A stretch of DNA of 50,267 bases from Pseudomonadota bacterium (lineage in GTDB: Bacteria > Desulfobacterota > Desulfobulbia > Desulfobulbales > JAHJIY01). The translations under genes and the position numbers were made by a program. The stretch covers positions 1 to 50,267 of the forward strand of contig JAHJIY010000044.1 in the NCBI GenBank assembly GCA_018823175.1, in the 5' to 3' direction. Below are positions 33,223 to 41,365 of the stretch, piece by piece. A model generated the notes under the pieces. It saw nothing but the letters and a program-made list of their open reading frames with translations, ran no database searches and had not been told where the DNA came from. How positions within the stretch are numbered: position 1 is the stretch's first letter; the number at the start of each line of letters is the position of its first letter.

Positions 33223-34149
33223 GTGAATCAGATAATTCGTACTTTTATAATAATTTTGGTTTTTGTTGCCATTGCTATCGCCTGGGATGGCATCTATGTC
33301 CTGCCGGAAGGACAGCAGGCGGTCGTAACCGAGTTCGGTAAACCGGTTGGAAAACCGATTATCACGGCCGGGTTGAAGTTTAAGAAGCCGTTGTTTCAGA
33401 AGGTGACATATTTTGACAAGAAGATCCTGATTTGGGATGGAGATCCAAACCAGATCCCCACCAATGATAAAACCTTTGTTTACCTTGATGTCACGGCCCG
33501 TTGGCGGATTGTCGATGCCCTTGTTTTCCTGCAGGCGGTCAATAATCAGACTCGCGCCCAGACCATCCTTGATGATATCATCGACGGTACGGTCCGCGAC
33601 TTGGTTAATAAGAATGATCTGGTGGAAATTATCCGCAGTTCCGATTGGTCTCCGGATAATATGACCCGGACCGGGGAAAGGGCCAGTGAGAAGATAACCC
33701 TTGGCCGTGACAAGATTTTAACCATGATCCACGAGGCGGCCTCCAAGGTCACCCCGCAGTACGGGATTGAGCTGATTGATGTCATGTTTAAAAGGGTCAA
33801 CTATATTGAGAAGGTCCGCCTTAAAGTCTATGAGCGAATGATCTCTGAGCGCAAAAGAATTGCCGCCGAGAAAAGGTCTTTAGGTGAGGGCCAGAAGGCG
33901 GAAATCCTTGGTAAGGTTGAAAGGGAACTTAAAGAAATAACCTCGGCCGCTTATCGGAAGACCAAAGAGGTCAAGGGTGAGGCGGATGCCGAGGCGGCTG
34001 GAATTTATGCCAAGGCCTATGGTCAGGATTCTGAATTTTACGGGTTTTCCAAGAGTCTGGAAAGTTACGAAAAGGCAATTGGCAAGAATACCAGGTTGAT
34101 TATCTCGTCTGATTCTCAATTTTATAAGTACCTTGAAAAGGGACAGTGA
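33223..34149 (+). CDS. hflC: FtsH protease modulator HflC
   Basis: The start is GTG with AAGGAG just upstream. The 308-residue protein has one membrane helix at about 5-22 and an SPFH domain (YVLPEGQQAVVTEFGKPVGKPII, KTFVYLDVTARWRIVD) followed by the helical tail with RISAEKRSLGEGQKAEI-like repeats of Lys, Glu and Ala and AEAAGIYAKAYGQD, the HflC signature. It pairs with HflK from the gene before it. Transcription probably ends in the inverted repeat that begins 8 bp downstream. Confidence 0.94.
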   Translation: MNQIIRTFIIILVFVAIAIAWDGIYVLPEGQQAVVTEFGKPVGKPIITAGLKFKKPLFQKVTYFDKKILIWDGDPNQIPTNDKTFVYLDVTARWRIVDALVFLQAVNNQTRAQTILDDIIDGTVRDLVNKNDLVEIIRSSDWSPDNMTRTGERASEKITLGRDKILTMIHEAASKVTPQYGIELIDVMFKRVNYIEKVRLKVYERMISERKRIAAEKRSLGEGQKAEILGKVERELKEITSAAYRKTKEVKGEADAEAAGIYAKAYGQDSEFYGFSKSLESYEKAIGKNTRLIISSDSQFYKYLEKGQ

Positions 34150-34157
34150 TTTAGAAA

Positions 34158-34228
34158 AGTGACGAGTGACAAGTGAGCAGTTACGAGTGAAAAAACTTGT
34201 TACTATTTACTCGTTACTTGTCACTTTC
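34158..34228. repeat. heptad inverted repeat between convergent genes
   Basis: About five units of the type GAGTGAC/AAGTGAG/CAGTTAC run into about four complementary units (TTGTTAC, TATTTAC, TCGTTAC, TTGTCAC), around GAAAAAAC. The 7-bp spacing and inverted arms repeat the design of the array at 23770-24167 with a different sequence. It may act as a terminator for hflC. Its right side encodes the last residues of the gene at 34207. Confidence 0.75.
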
Positions 34229-34881
34229 GTATTTAGCTTGTTAAAGCCGGGCAGGTCTTTTCCCGGGTTAAAGGGGATGCGCCCTTTCTTTTCTAGTTTT
34301 TCCTCAAAGGAGTCGATGTGTGACTCCCGACTGATTTCTTTGCGACCAGACTTGGTGAATTTGCAAGCGCAGTTGGTCAGTTGGCCACCGCACCAGGGGC
34401 AGATCTCAACCGGACAGCCCAGGGTATGGTTCTCGCCGCTTGCCACCGCGCAGATCGGGCAGAGTCCGGCGTTTAGGGCAATTGGGATGTGGACCGGGAA
34501 TTCGGCAAGGTCCCGGTATTTTTCGATGAAGTTCTTGTTGTCGGTAAAGCCGAAATAATCAAGGACTTCACGGTCATTGATTCCTTCTTTTAAAGGGCCG
34601 AGAAAAATTGCTTCTTCGCTGGTCGAGACATAGAGGTAATCATCGATATTGGTTGTCGCGCATAGTAGAAAAGCGCCCTGGCGGTTTTTAAGCTGCCTGA
34701 TGATTTTTATACCGTCGTTCTCAGCTTCCGGCAGGTAGCTGTAAAAATTATGGAAGACGTTTAAGGCAATCAGATCTGTTTCGTATCTTTCAACCAGGTC
34801 CGTTAGTTTTTTAAGGTGCTCTTCCGGGGCGGCATACTGCATCAGTAGTTTGATTTCTTTTATTTTTTCTGAAAGTGTCAT
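34207..34881 (-). CDS. zinc-ribbon protein of unknown function
   Basis: The 224-residue protein has a mixed N-terminal domain of about 135 residues (FLLCATTNIDDYLYVSTSEEAIFLG) and a cysteine-rich part near 139-172 with CPIC, CPVEICPWCGGQLTNCACKF, which fits one or two zinc ribbons. No signal peptide or membrane helix. GAGGAAC stands before the ATG. The last eight residues (NTKVTSNE) are encoded inside the heptad inverted repeat, so the natural C-terminus was probably changed when that repeat formed. I recognise no named family; the gene pairs with thiE downstream only by orientation. Confidence 0.65.
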   Translation of the reverse strand: MTLSEKIKEIKLLMQYAAPEEHLKKLTDLVERYETDLIALNVFHNFYSYLPEAENDGIKIIRQLKNRQGAFLLCATTNIDDYLYVSTSEEAIFLGPLKEGINDREVLDYFGFTDNKNFIEKYRDLAEFPVHIPIALNAGLCPICAVASGENHTLGCPVEICPWCGGQLTNCACKFTKSGRKEISRESHIDSFEEKLEKKGRIPFNPGKDLPGFNKLNTKVTSNE

Positions 34882-34907
34882 TTATAAGTTCCTCAGGTCC
34901 TGTGAAG

Positions 34908-35615
34908 TTAGTGGTCTTGGGGTGAACTTGGGTGGTCCTTGCCCTTAAGTCCTGTGGATATGGCAACCGTCCAACGTTCTGTCGCAAGGGTTATATCGTC
35001 GGCCATGGTCAGGGCGGTGACTACGGCTATGCGTTGCGCTCCCTGGTCGGTCAGTTCCGGTACGTGTTCAAGCTTGATCCCACCCATTACCGTAAATGGC
35101 AAAGGGGAGAGGGCGGAGAATTTTTTAATCGCTTCCGGCCCCAGAAAGGTGGTGAGATTTTCTTTGGTATTGGTGGGGAAAAGAGGGCCGATATTAAAGT
35201 AGGATGCCCCTCTTGATGCGGCAGTGGCGGCCTGCTCCTCGGTGTTGGCCGAAACGCCGATAATCAGATCGGGAGCCAGTCTTCTGGCCTCCTGGGCCGG
35301 AATGTCTGAATTGCCCAGATGAATGCCGTCCGCTCCGGTCAATAAGGCGATGTCCAACCGGTTGTTGACAATAAACAGAGCGCCGGCCCTGGTGGTTTCC
35401 CGGCGAAAGATTGCCGCTTTTTCAAAAAGGGTGCGGTCATCTGATTCCTTGTCGCGTAACTGGACTATTTTTGCCCCACCGGCCAGGACTGCCTGCAGCC
35501 AGTCGATATCGCTGCGGCCCTTGGCCAGTTTTTCACAGGAAACCGGATAAATGGTTACCTCGTGCTTGAACTTGTTCATCCGTAGCCGGTATAATCCGGC
35601 TTGTTCTGTGATCAT
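34908..35615 (-). CDS. thiE: thiamine-phosphate synthase
   Basis: The TIM-barrel enzyme joins HMP-pyrophosphate and thiazole phosphate to thiamine phosphate. Visible motifs are VQLRDKESDDRTL, FIVNNRLDIALLTGADGIHLGNSDIP, IIGVSANTEEQA, YFNIGPLFPTNTKEN and FTVMGGI. The frame is open far upstream (to 35765) but that part lacks family similarity, and 235 residues from the ATG at 35615 are nearer the usual 210; an ATG at 35579 is also possible. No strong ribosome binding site marks either. No TPP riboswitch was recognised upstream. It is divergent from gltA. Confidence 0.9.
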   Translation of the reverse strand: MITEQAGLYRLRMNKFKHEVTIYPVSCEKLAKGRSDIDWLQAVLAGGAKIVQLRDKESDDRTLFEKAAIFRRETTRAGALFIVNNRLDIALLTGADGIHLGNSDIPAQEARRLAPDLIIGVSANTEEQAATAASRGASYFNIGPLFPTNTKENLTTFLGPEAIKKFSALSPLPFTVMGGIKLEHVPELTDQGAQRIAVVTALTMADDITLATERWTVAISTGLKGKDHPSSPQDH

Positions 35616-35845
35616 TGGTTTTTCCGGTTTAAATTTAAAGGATTTGGTTGACTGCTTACTTCGCGCCCCTTGAATATAAGACGTGTTTATCGTATAGTAA
35701 ACGATTAGCTCCTTTCTTTCACTACGCCTTGCCGGGCGCAATAATATATTCAGTAAAATAGGCAACGGAGTCGGCGGTTACGCGTTATGTCCATATGCTT
35801 TTGCTGGTTCATGTGAATCGAATTAGATGTTAAGAGGTTTTTATT

Positions 35846-37150
35846 ATGATTGATAAATTTATTACTGATGAAAAAGCTGAATTGAAAATAGGTGGCAAGG
35901 TCTACCATTTGCCAATCATTGTCGGTAAGAAGGGAGAAAAAGCCATTGATATCCGTTCGCTGCGGGCGGAGTCCGGCTATATTACTCTGGACAGCGGCTT
36001 TATGAACACCGGGGCCTGCGGCAGCGAAATCACCTACCTTGACGGCGAGAAGGGAATCTTGAATTATCGGGGGTATTCCATTGAGGATCTGGCGGAGCAT
36101 TGCTCCTTTGTTGAGGTGGCTTATCTCCTGATCCATGGGCATCTTCCCTCGGTTACTGAGTTGGGCGGCTTTAGTGAACAGCTGAATCGGCACTCTTTGA
36201 TTCATGAGGATATGGTCCATTTCTTTGATGGTTTTCCTTCAAATGCCGCCCCGATGTCAATTCTTTCATCCATGGCGAACTCCTTGTGTAATTTCTACCC
36301 GGAGACTACCAATCCGCTGGAGACCTTTGATATAACGGCGGCCCGATTGATTTCAAAAATACGGACTATTGCCGCGTTTTCCTATAAAAAGGGCATTGGC
36401 TATCCCCTGGTATATCCGCGTTATAATCTGTCTTATTGCGCTAATTTCCTGAATATGATGTTTGACTCCACGGTTAAGCCTTACCTGATTGATGATGTGG
36501 TGGTCGATGCCTTGAATAAACTGTTGATTCTGCATGGTGACCATGAACAGAATTGCTCAACCTCAACGGTCAGAATGGTCGGTAGCGCCCGGGGCAATAT
36601 CTATGCTTCGATCTCGGCCGGGATCAGCGCTCTTTGGGGACCATTGCATGGCGGGGCAAATCAGTTGGTCATGGAAATGCTCGAGAATATCCTCGCCGAT
36701 GGTGGAAAGTATCGCAAGTATATTGATAAGGCCAAAAATCCCAAGGATCCTTTTCGCCTGGTGGGTTTCGGTCACCGGGTTTATAAGAGTCATGATCCCC
36801 GCTCAAGAATCATCAAGAAAACTTGTGATGATGTCTTGAAGGCGATGGGGATGGCGGGTGATCCATTGCTCGATATTGCCAAGGAAATCGAGGAAGTGGT
36901 GCTCAATGACTCTTATTTTGTTGAACGAAACCTTTATCCGAATGTCGATTTCTACAGCGGGATTATTTATCGGGCTATCGGTATTCCGACTGATATGTTT
37001 ACGGTAATGTTTGCCATCGGCCGGCTGCCGGGCTGGATTGCCCATTGGAAAGAGATGTGGGATGATCCTGATTCCAAGATCGGGCGGCCGCGTCAGATTT
37101 ACGTCGGTCCCCGGAAGAGGAAGTTTGTGCCGCTGGAGGAGAGAAGGTAG
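35846..37150 (+). CDS. gltA: citrate synthase (type II)
   Basis: The 434-residue length and the N-terminal domain (SGFMNTGACGSEITYLDGEKGILNYRGYSIEDLAE) are those of the hexameric type II enzyme of Gram-negative bacteria. Catalytic residues are in place: the first His in LWGPLHGGANQ, the second in GFGHRVYK, and the Asp in NVDFYSGI. It condenses acetyl-CoA with oxaloacetate at the entry to the TCA cycle. AAGAGG precedes the ATG. A dispersed repeat and a terminator follow. Single gene. Confidence 0.96.
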   Translation: MIDKFITDEKAELKIGGKVYHLPIIVGKKGEKAIDIRSLRAESGYITLDSGFMNTGACGSEITYLDGEKGILNYRGYSIEDLAEHCSFVEVAYLLIHGHLPSVTELGGFSEQLNRHSLIHEDMVHFFDGFPSNAAPMSILSSMANSLCNFYPETTNPLETFDITAARLISKIRTIAAFSYKKGIGYPLVYPRYNLSYCANFLNMMFDSTVKPYLIDDVVVDALNKLLILHGDHEQNCSTSTVRMVGSARGNIYASISAGISALWGPLHGGANQLVMEMLENILADGGKYRKYIDKAKNPKDPFRLVGFGHRVYKSHDPRSRIIKKTCDDVLKAMGMAGDPLLDIAKEIEEVVLNDSYFVERNLYPNVDFYSGIIYRAIGIPTDMFTVMFAIGRLPGWIAHWKEMWDDPDSKIGRPRQIYVGPRKRKFVPLEERR

Positions 37151-37179
37151 GGATATCTTTATTGCCAAATGGTTTTTTA

Positions 37180-37240
37180 TTACACCACAAGGGTATAAGT
37201 TTCGTTTGAGACCAGCTAGGGCTGGACTCAACTCAGTTAA
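37180..37240 (+). repeat. dispersed hairpin repeat, one copy
   Basis: Constant flanks ACCACAAGGGTATAAG, TTTCGT and CTCAACTCAG surround hairpin arms GAG-A-CCAGC / GCTGG-A-CTC around TAGG. The arms differ from those of the other copies but stay complementary. Confidence 0.75.
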
Positions 37241-37278
37241 AAAGAGGACGCCAGAATATGGTGCTCCTCTTTTTTTTT
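37239..37278 (+). terminator. Rho-independent terminator of gltA
   Basis: AAAAAGAGGA-CGCCA pairs with TGGTG-C-TCCTC around GAATA, followed by nine T residues. It joins the end of the dispersed repeat copy. Confidence 0.8.
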
Positions 37279-37359
37279 GCGAAAAAATTAAAGGAAAATA
37301 ATCAAATAACCGATAACTATTTTGGACTAATATATTTTTAATTTTGTGGAGCTGTTTTT

Positions 37360-38124
37360 ATGTCAATTACAGGGATCATCAAAAATATTTCCGCCTTGAT
37401 CATGCCCCGGGAAGTTGATCGCGCGCCGTCTTCATTTAGCCCTGTCAAAAGCAGGCAGGGAGAAAGTCCGGCGGATACTTTTGAGCAGGGAAACTGGTGG
37501 AAGAATCGGCCCATTAAGGCGGAGGGATGTTCTTGCGGCAGTTGTGGGGTCTGCGGTGCTCGGGCCTACGTCAAGCAGTCTACGAGTATCAGGGGTGACA
37601 GTAAAGAAACCGGGGAAACAAAAGATGGTGAGAGTGGGATAGTTGAGCCGGACCAATCGGCCGGTCAAGAGAAAGAGACTGACCAACGCAAGGGAGCAGC
37701 CGGTGAATCTCTGAGCCATAGAGATGAGATTGTTTTGGCCCAGCTGAAGTCCGCCGATCTTAATATTCGGGCCCATGAACGGGCGCATCTGGCGGCCGCC
37801 GGCTCTCTGGCCATCAGTCGAGCCTCGTTTGAATATGTGCAGGGGCCTGATGGCAGGAGATATGCCGTGGCGGGAGAAGTCGCGATTGATACTTCAAAAG
37901 AGATGGCCCCGGAAGCAACGATGGTTAAAATGGTGAAGGTCAGGTCCGCCGCCTTGGCCCCTGCCATGCCATCATTACAGGACCGTAAGGTGGCGACCCG
38001 GGCTTCCTTGTCGATTTCCGAGGCGGTCCGTGAAATCAGGCTTGAAGATATTGCGGCTCTGTCGGCAAAAACAGGTGATGATCAGGAAGAACAGCCGGCT
38101 GGTTCTGAATCGCAGGATATCTGA
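37360..38124 (+). CDS. SprA-related putative metalloprotease
   Basis: The 254-residue protein has a variable N-terminal half with a tight cysteine cluster (CSCGSCGVCGARAY, about 57-70). The conserved C-terminal domain (about 125-230) carries RAHERAHLAAAG, with an HExxH zinc-protease motif, and FEYVQGPDGRRYAVAGEVAID, which is typical of the family named after SprA-related proteins. The activity is predicted, not proven. There is no signal peptide. GGAG stands eight bases before the ATG. The cysteine cluster could bind zinc or an iron-sulfur centre. No operon partners. Confidence 0.75.
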   Translation: MSITGIIKNISALIMPREVDRAPSSFSPVKSRQGESPADTFEQGNWWKNRPIKAEGCSCGSCGVCGARAYVKQSTSIRGDSKETGETKDGESGIVEPDQSAGQEKETDQRKGAAGESLSHRDEIVLAQLKSADLNIRAHERAHLAAAGSLAISRASFEYVQGPDGRRYAVAGEVAIDTSKEMAPEATMVKMVKVRSAALAPAMPSLQDRKVATRASLSISEAVREIRLEDIAALSAKTGDDQEEQPAGSESQDI

Positions 38125-38162
38125 CGGCCCTTTCCCGTGGGTGTGATTTTAGCCGAGCTGTT

Positions 38163-38366
38163 TTACAGGCATCCGCACATCTTGATGTAATTCTCACACT
38201 CCCGCTGGTTGATAAACGGGCATGGGGCGCGGCGGAACCATTGTTGCTTGGGACACCAGTAACGGTCTTTGAACGGCTCGTTGCACCCCCGTTTGGTCAG
38301 TTTTGTTCTTTGCTTTTCTCCGTAATAAACTTTGTTGTGAACAATCGAAAAACGCCAGACCGACAT
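38163..38366 (-). CDS. small cysteine-rich protein of unknown function
   Basis: A GGGGAGGG sequence six bases before the ATG supports this 67-residue frame. The second half holds six cysteines (CNEPFKDRYWC, APCPFINQREC, YIKMCGC), a pattern that could bind zinc or an iron-sulfur cluster. The PFxNxxECxNYxKMCG ending recalls small conserved cysteine proteins of delta-proteobacteria. No signal peptide. It is convergent with the metalloprotease gene. A longer overlapping frame in another phase and the plus-strand frame at 38303-38575 were judged spurious. Confidence 0.55.
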   Translation of the reverse strand: MSVWRFSIVHNKVYYGEKQRTKLTKRGCNEPFKDRYWCPKQQWFRRAPCPFINQRECENYIKMCGCL

Positions 38367-38390
38367 TGCAAACCCTCCCCATGTTGATGA

Positions 38391-38604
38391 CGGGTTTGCC
38401 GAAAATGACAGTGTGCCTGAATTGCGGAAGGCGGAGCATCTTCAGGATTACTGGCCTTAACAAGGCAAACCCGAACCATGCAGTTTGCGGGATAGGTTTG
38501 TCGGCTTCTCAGAAAATCAAAGTCGCCGAACTGGTTGGAAGCCGGAACAGGAAACTGACCGACACCGGAAATTGACGCGATGTTTTTCCGAGACCGACAA
38601 ACCT
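38391..38604. repeat. two consecutive inverted repeats sharing a GGTTTGYC core
   Basis: CGGGTTTGCC (38391-38400) pairs with GGCAAACCCG (38464-38473). AGGTTTGTCGG (38494-38504) pairs with CCGACAAACCT (38594-38604). The core thus occurs four times in alternating direction. The rest of the 38125-38783 gap holds the cysteine-rich gene and AT-rich DNA without further signals. Confidence 0.55.
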
Positions 38605-38783
38605 TACTGGTTTTCTTTTCCTATTATATCACATCGGCTTTTTCCCCGGAAGAATTAACGGTTTGTTGACTATGGCTTGACCCTGTGTTAGATATTTTTT
38701 CTTTTTGGTTGTGTCTGTCCGTGAAAAGGGATTAAATTTTTTTAAAAATAAGCAGAATATTTTATCGATGGGAGTGATGGTTC

Positions 38784-40091
38784 ATGCGAACTGATATCGT
38801 TCATATTGGCGCCGGTGAGTTGACTTACGAGATTCGTAATATTGTTGAGGTTGGAGAAAAACTTCAGAGCCTGGGCATAAAAACCTATTGGGAAAACATC
38901 GGGGATCCGGTGGCCAAAGGTGAGAAAATTCCAACCTGGATGAAAGAGGTGGTGGCCAAATTTGCAATGGATGATTTGTCCTATGGCTACTGCCCGACCC
39001 GGGGCATTTTAGAGACCAGGGAGTTTATTGCGCAGGAGGTCAATAAACGGGGCGGCGTCCAGATTGGTTCTAATGATATTATCTTCTTTAACGGTCTGGG
39101 GGATGCGATCAGCAAGGTTTTTGGGATGTTGAAACGTACGGCCCGTATTGTTGTGCCATCTCCCAGCTATACCACCCATTCTTCGGCGGAAGCCGCCCAT
39201 GCCGGTGACCGGCCGGTTACCTACCGGCTTGATCCCCAGAACTACTGGTATCCCGATCTTGATGATCTGGAAAAAAGAATCAAATATAATCCGGCGGTGG
39301 CCGGGATCTTGATCATTAACCCGGACAATCCAACTGGCGCCGTTTATCCTGAGGATATCTTGCGCCACATGGTTGAGCTGGCCCGCAAATATGATCTTTT
39401 TCTCATCTGCGATGAAGTTTACCAGAATATTATTTATAACGGACAGACCACCGTGCCCTTGTCAGATATAATCGGTGATGTGCCGGCGATAAACATGCGG
39501 GGTATTTCCAAGGAAATGCCCTGGCCCGGTTCCCGCTGTGGCTGGATCGAGGTCTATAACGCCGATCGGGATCCGATGTTTAAAAAATACGTGGCTTCTA
39601 TTTTGAACGCCAAGATGCTGGAGGTCTGCTCCACCACCTTGCCCCAGAAGGCTTTGCCTAGTCTGGTCAGTCATCCTAAATATCGGCCATATCTGCAGGA
39701 AAGGATCAAGCGTTATGAGTTGTATTCAAATATCGCTTATGACTGCCTGAAAAAAGTGGCCGGGGTGATCGCCAATCGGACCAACGGCGCCTTCTATATG
39801 AGTGTGGCCTTTGAAGAAGGGCTGCTCAACCATAAGCAGTTTCTGCCGATCGACAATAAAGAGGTGCGGGAACATGTGGAGTCGTTGGTCAATAAGCCGG
39901 GGGTCGCGCCGGATAAAAGATTTGTCTATTACCTGTTAGGAGCGACCGGCATCTGCGTAGTGCCGCTCTCTTCTTTTGCCACGGAAATGCAGGGGTTCAG
40001 GGTTACATTGCTTGAAAGGAACGAGGAAAAGTTCCGGATGATTTTCAATAATATGGCGGATGCGATCAAACAGTATACGGCTTCGGCTTGA
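38784..40091 (+). CDS. PLP-dependent class I/II aminotransferase
   Basis: The 435-residue protein is a fold-type I aminotransferase: substrate loop ENIGDPVAKGE, YCPTRGILETREFIA, NPDNPTGAVYP, CDEVYQNIIYNG with the Asp and Tyr that contact PLP, and the Schiff-base Lys in ISKEMPWPGSRCGWIE. The amino acid partner cannot be read from the sequence; alanine- or aspartate-type enzymes are closest. The stretch MPWPGSRCGW and the extended C-terminal domain mark a sub-branch found in anaerobes. GGAG stands nine bases upstream. A strong terminator follows. Confidence 0.85.
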   Translation: MRTDIVHIGAGELTYEIRNIVEVGEKLQSLGIKTYWENIGDPVAKGEKIPTWMKEVVAKFAMDDLSYGYCPTRGILETREFIAQEVNKRGGVQIGSNDIIFFNGLGDAISKVFGMLKRTARIVVPSPSYTTHSSAEAAHAGDRPVTYRLDPQNYWYPDLDDLEKRIKYNPAVAGILIINPDNPTGAVYPEDILRHMVELARKYDLFLICDEVYQNIIYNGQTTVPLSDIIGDVPAINMRGISKEMPWPGSRCGWIEVYNADRDPMFKKYVASILNAKMLEVCSTTLPQKALPSLVSHPKYRPYLQERIKRYELYSNIAYDCLKKVAGVIANRTNGAFYMSVAFEEGLLNHKQFLPIDNKEVREHVESLVNKPGVAPDKRFVYYLLGATGICVVPLSSFATEMQGFRVTLLERNEEKFRMIFNNMADAIKQYTASA

Positions 40092-40124
40092 TCTATAAGT
40101 TGGTAACATCGTTTGGTTCGCTCA

Positions 40125-40168
40125 GATGCCCGGCATACTTGAAGTATAGCCGGGCATCCGCATTTTTT
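40125..40168 (+). terminator. Rho-independent terminator of the aminotransferase gene
   Basis: GATGCCCGGC and ATACTT pair with AGTAT and GCCGGGCATC around a tiny loop, followed by six T residues. Confidence 0.9.
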
Positions 40169-40204
40169 ATTGTGGTTCGTCGGAAACTTGTTGTTTCAAA
40201 TTCG

Positions 40205-40322
40205 GAAACGAGGATTTTTCGAGAAGGTCAAGGAAAACAAACAGTTGCCCGGAGGCGTACATGGGTACGCCGCACAAGCAACTGTGCGGTTTGATGCAGA
40301 GATTCACGAAAAAGACCGTTTC
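40205..40322. repeat. 118-bp imperfect palindrome
   Basis: GAAACGAGGATTTTTCG at the left pairs with CGAAAAAGACCGTTTC at the right. Inside, ACAGTTGC (40241-40248) pairs with GCAACTGT (40278-40285), and GGCGTAC pairs with GTACGCC around ATGG at the tip. No gene lies in it. Confidence 0.7.
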
Positions 40323-40345
40323 TGGATGGAAACTAGTTGAATTTC

Positions 40346-41143
40346 TTAATTCTTTTCTCCCTTCATCTTTACGTCCCGGCCGATGTTTCTCTCTAATAAG
40401 CGAGGATCAAGTCGGCTCATGATTGGCATTTCTTTTATCCTGGCTGGCTCTTTTTCGTTGTTGACTCTGATGATCAGATGTCTGCCGGCTCCCCGGCCAT
40501 ACAGATTGGCCAGGTCCAGCACACTGCCCACCACGGTCAGACGACCGTCCGCAATCCGCTCCTGATAACGCTCCATCGCGAGGTTTATTTGATAGTCAAT
40601 GCCGGCCTCGACATTTTTTCTCAGGCGAAGAGAGAAGTCTTCGTCCTTATTATCGTGTTTCAGCGGTATTTTCAGGCCATCTAGTGCCTTTTGGTTTTCT
40701 ACGCTCAAGTGTTTGTATCCCTGCATGAACAGGTGCAAGGCGTGACTGGCGGTGTTGCCGGTGATGAGCAGGACCGGGGCATGCAACTGCCAAATGCCAT
40801 AATCAATTGATCCCTGAGCTAATTCAATCTGGCCGCCGGGAGTTCTTATCTGGTAGATCAGCCTGGATTTGTTCGGATCATCAATCAGCATGGCGGCTTC
40901 AATTTCGGGATCAGTGTCGGTGACCCAGGCAAGGAAAGGTGTGGCAGGAGTAATTTCCTTCTCTTCGATCGCCTCTTTTTTGACCATCATTTTGTCATTG
41001 GTGCGGACAACTTTTTCGATGACTTCGAAGGGAGGAATACCGGCTCGAATTTTTTTTACCGGTCTCATTTCCGACCAGGCAGTCCGGGTCAGGAACATGG
41101 TGCAGATAAATAATGTAAAAATAATGTCTTTTTTATTGATCAT
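40346..41143 (-). CDS. exported beta-carbonic-anhydrase-like protein without zinc ligands
   Basis: A signal peptide (about 1-24, ending RTAWS) leads a 240-residue mature protein. SIDYGIWQLHAPVLLITGNTASHALHLF, NVEAGIDYQINLAMERYQERI and GRLTVVGSVLDLANLYG align with the strand-helix order of beta-carbonic anhydrases. Where those enzymes have the zinc ligands (CxDSR and HxxC), this protein has VTDTD and NTASH, so it probably cannot hydrate CO2. It may be a binding protein or an enzyme with another chemistry. GAGG precedes the ATG. It stands alone between a palindrome and the grpE promoter region. The family link is by eye. Confidence 0.6.
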   Translation of the reverse strand: MINKKDIIFTLFICTMFLTRTAWSEMRPVKKIRAGIPPFEVIEKVVRTNDKMMVKKEAIEEKEITPATPFLAWVTDTDPEIEAAMLIDDPNKSRLIYQIRTPGGQIELAQGSIDYGIWQLHAPVLLITGNTASHALHLFMQGYKHLSVENQKALDGLKIPLKHDNKDEDFSLRLRKNVEAGIDYQINLAMERYQERIADGRLTVVGSVLDLANLYGRGAGRHLIIRVNNEKEPARIKEMPIMSRLDPRLLERNIGRDVKMKGEKN

Positions 41144-41228
41144 AAAGCCTCGCTTGTCCTCTTTAATCCTTTGTTATTCTTAGAGACTATCAGAAAATAA
41201 TGTAACTGGTCAAATTGTGTTTCGCGGG

Positions 41229-41257
41229 TTGACAACTAAAAGGGGTATCCTTATTGT
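41229..41257 (+). promoter_or_regulatory. sigma-70-like promoter of grpE-dnaK
   Basis: TTGACA (41229-41234) and TATTGT (41252-41257) are 17 bp apart, about 110 bp before grpE. CAACTAA (41233-41239) and TTAGTTG (41267-41273) form an inverted repeat across it. No CIRCE element (TTAGCACTC) was seen. Confidence 0.5.
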
Positions 41258-41365
41258 TGCTCTCAACTTAGTTGTAAAAAAATGTATGTTTTTGTCTGAT
41301 TCCTGGTTAACGGCAAAAGGCGAGAACTGACGAGATATTATTTTCAGTCGCACGAGGAGGGCTGA

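Noticed and set aside
35616..35845. TPP riboswitch before thiE
   Set aside because: No conserved THI-box sequence (such as CTGAGA with its partner segments) could be recognised on the minus strand.
38303..38575. Plus-strand frame of 90 codons
   Set aside because: No ribosome binding site, and it runs through the inverted repeats; the opposite-strand cysteine-rich frame has better support.
41144..41365. CIRCE heat-shock operator before grpE
   Set aside because: No TTAGCACTC/GAGTGCTAA pair was found; only a sigma-70-like promoter with a short inverted repeat is visible.
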